A stretch of 5,290 nt of DNA, taken from the NCBI GenBank assembly GCA_007119405.1, contig SKPT01000654.1:1-5290 (forward strand), given 5' to 3'. Origin of the DNA: Phycisphaeraceae bacterium (GTDB lineage: Bacteria > Planctomycetota > Phycisphaerae > Phycisphaerales > Phycisphaeraceae). The notes below the pieces were generated by a model. That model was given only the letters and a program-made list of their open reading frames with translations, was not told the origin of the DNA and made no database searches. The position numbers and the translations under genes were made by a program. Positions 5,104 through 5,290 of this stretch are shown piece after piece (the first letter of the stretch is position 1; the number at the start of each line of letters is the position of its first letter).

Positions 5104-5290
5104 AGATCACCCGCATTGAAACGCTTCGTTTGAACGTTCCGCACCGCGCCACCACGGCCGAGCCGCGCCGCCCATCATGGTGGGAGACGGATGAAGTCGC
5201 CAACCCCATGTCGGGCTATCCGCACGTCAAGCGTCATCGCGACCTGTGGCGGCCGAAGTGGCCCGACGTCTGGGTGCGCGTCACCGCGGA
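5100..5290 (+). CDS. Enolase-superfamily protein (mandelate racemase/muconate lactonizing enzyme-like), N-terminal part
   Basis: The first 63 codons are present and the frame runs off the right edge. GTG 5100-5102 overlaps the previous stop (TGA 5101-5103), and CAGGAG (5089-5094) lies 5 nt upstream, so the start is well supported. MKITRIETLRLNVP is the usual first beta strand of the N-terminal capping domain of this superfamily, and PDVWVRVTA (55-63) is the third strand that normally precedes a DGxxG turn. Between them, ETDEVANPMSGYP (29-41) recalls the loop with a PMSxY motif near the N-terminus of L-rhamnonate dehydratases. The catalytic barrel with its metal ligands is not in the window. 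Sugar-acid dehydratases of this superfamily make 2-keto-3-deoxy acids, the kind of substrate taken by aldolases like the one upstream. Racemase or cycloisomerase activity cannot be excluded. Confidence 0.8.
   Translation, partial: MKITRIETLRLNVPHRATTAEPRRPSWWETDEVANPMSGYPHVKRHRDLWRPKWPDVWVRVTA

Overview
The window is GC-rich, densely coding bacterial DNA, most probably from a planctomycete or a close relative. Pointers to this are a decayed dockerin plus PEP-CTERM tail between two genes, and the gene families present: a bacterial microcompartment (BMC) shell protein, a Gfo/Idh/MocA oxidoreductase, and enolase-superfamily and DHDPS-family enzymes. The taxonomic call is an inference; no rRNA or tRNA gene is present.

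Layout. Bases 1-463 (minus strand) hold the 5' part of an AraC-type regulator that runs off the left edge. A 110-base divergent intergenic region with two overlapping inverted repeats separates it from a plus-strand series: a DegT/StrS-type PLP aminotransferase (574-1884); a 421-base gap containing the frameshifted dockerin/PEP-CTERM relic; a DHDPS/KDG-aldolase-family lyase with an unusual C-terminal tail (2306-3307); a tandem-domain BMC shell protein starting 1 nt after it at a TTG codon (3309-3932); a 100-base gap; a Gfo/Idh/MocA dehydrogenase (4033-5103); and the first 63 codons of an enolase-superfamily (mandelate racemase-like) protein that overlaps it by 4 nt and runs off the right edge.

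How the genes may work together. The aldolase ends in a Pro/Gly-rich linker and a short amphipathic helix resembling a BMC encapsulation peptide, and it is tightly coupled to the shell gene, so it is likely a lumen enzyme. The simplest reading is a sugar or sugar-acid catabolic module: oxidation by the Gfo/Idh enzyme, dehydration by the enolase-superfamily protein to a 2-keto-3-deoxy acid, then aldol cleavage inside a protein shell to pyruvate plus a reactive aldehyde. The aminotransferase suggests an amino sugar, keto sugar or aminocyclitol step, and the divergent AraC protein is the obvious candidate sensor. The shell ORF also carries a strong internal Shine-Dalgarno sequence and ATG exactly before its second BMC domain, so one gene may make both a tandem (BMC-T) and a single-domain (BMC-H-like) shell subunit. 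No vertex (BMC-P) protein or aldehyde dehydrogenase is in this window, so the microcompartment is incomplete as seen here.
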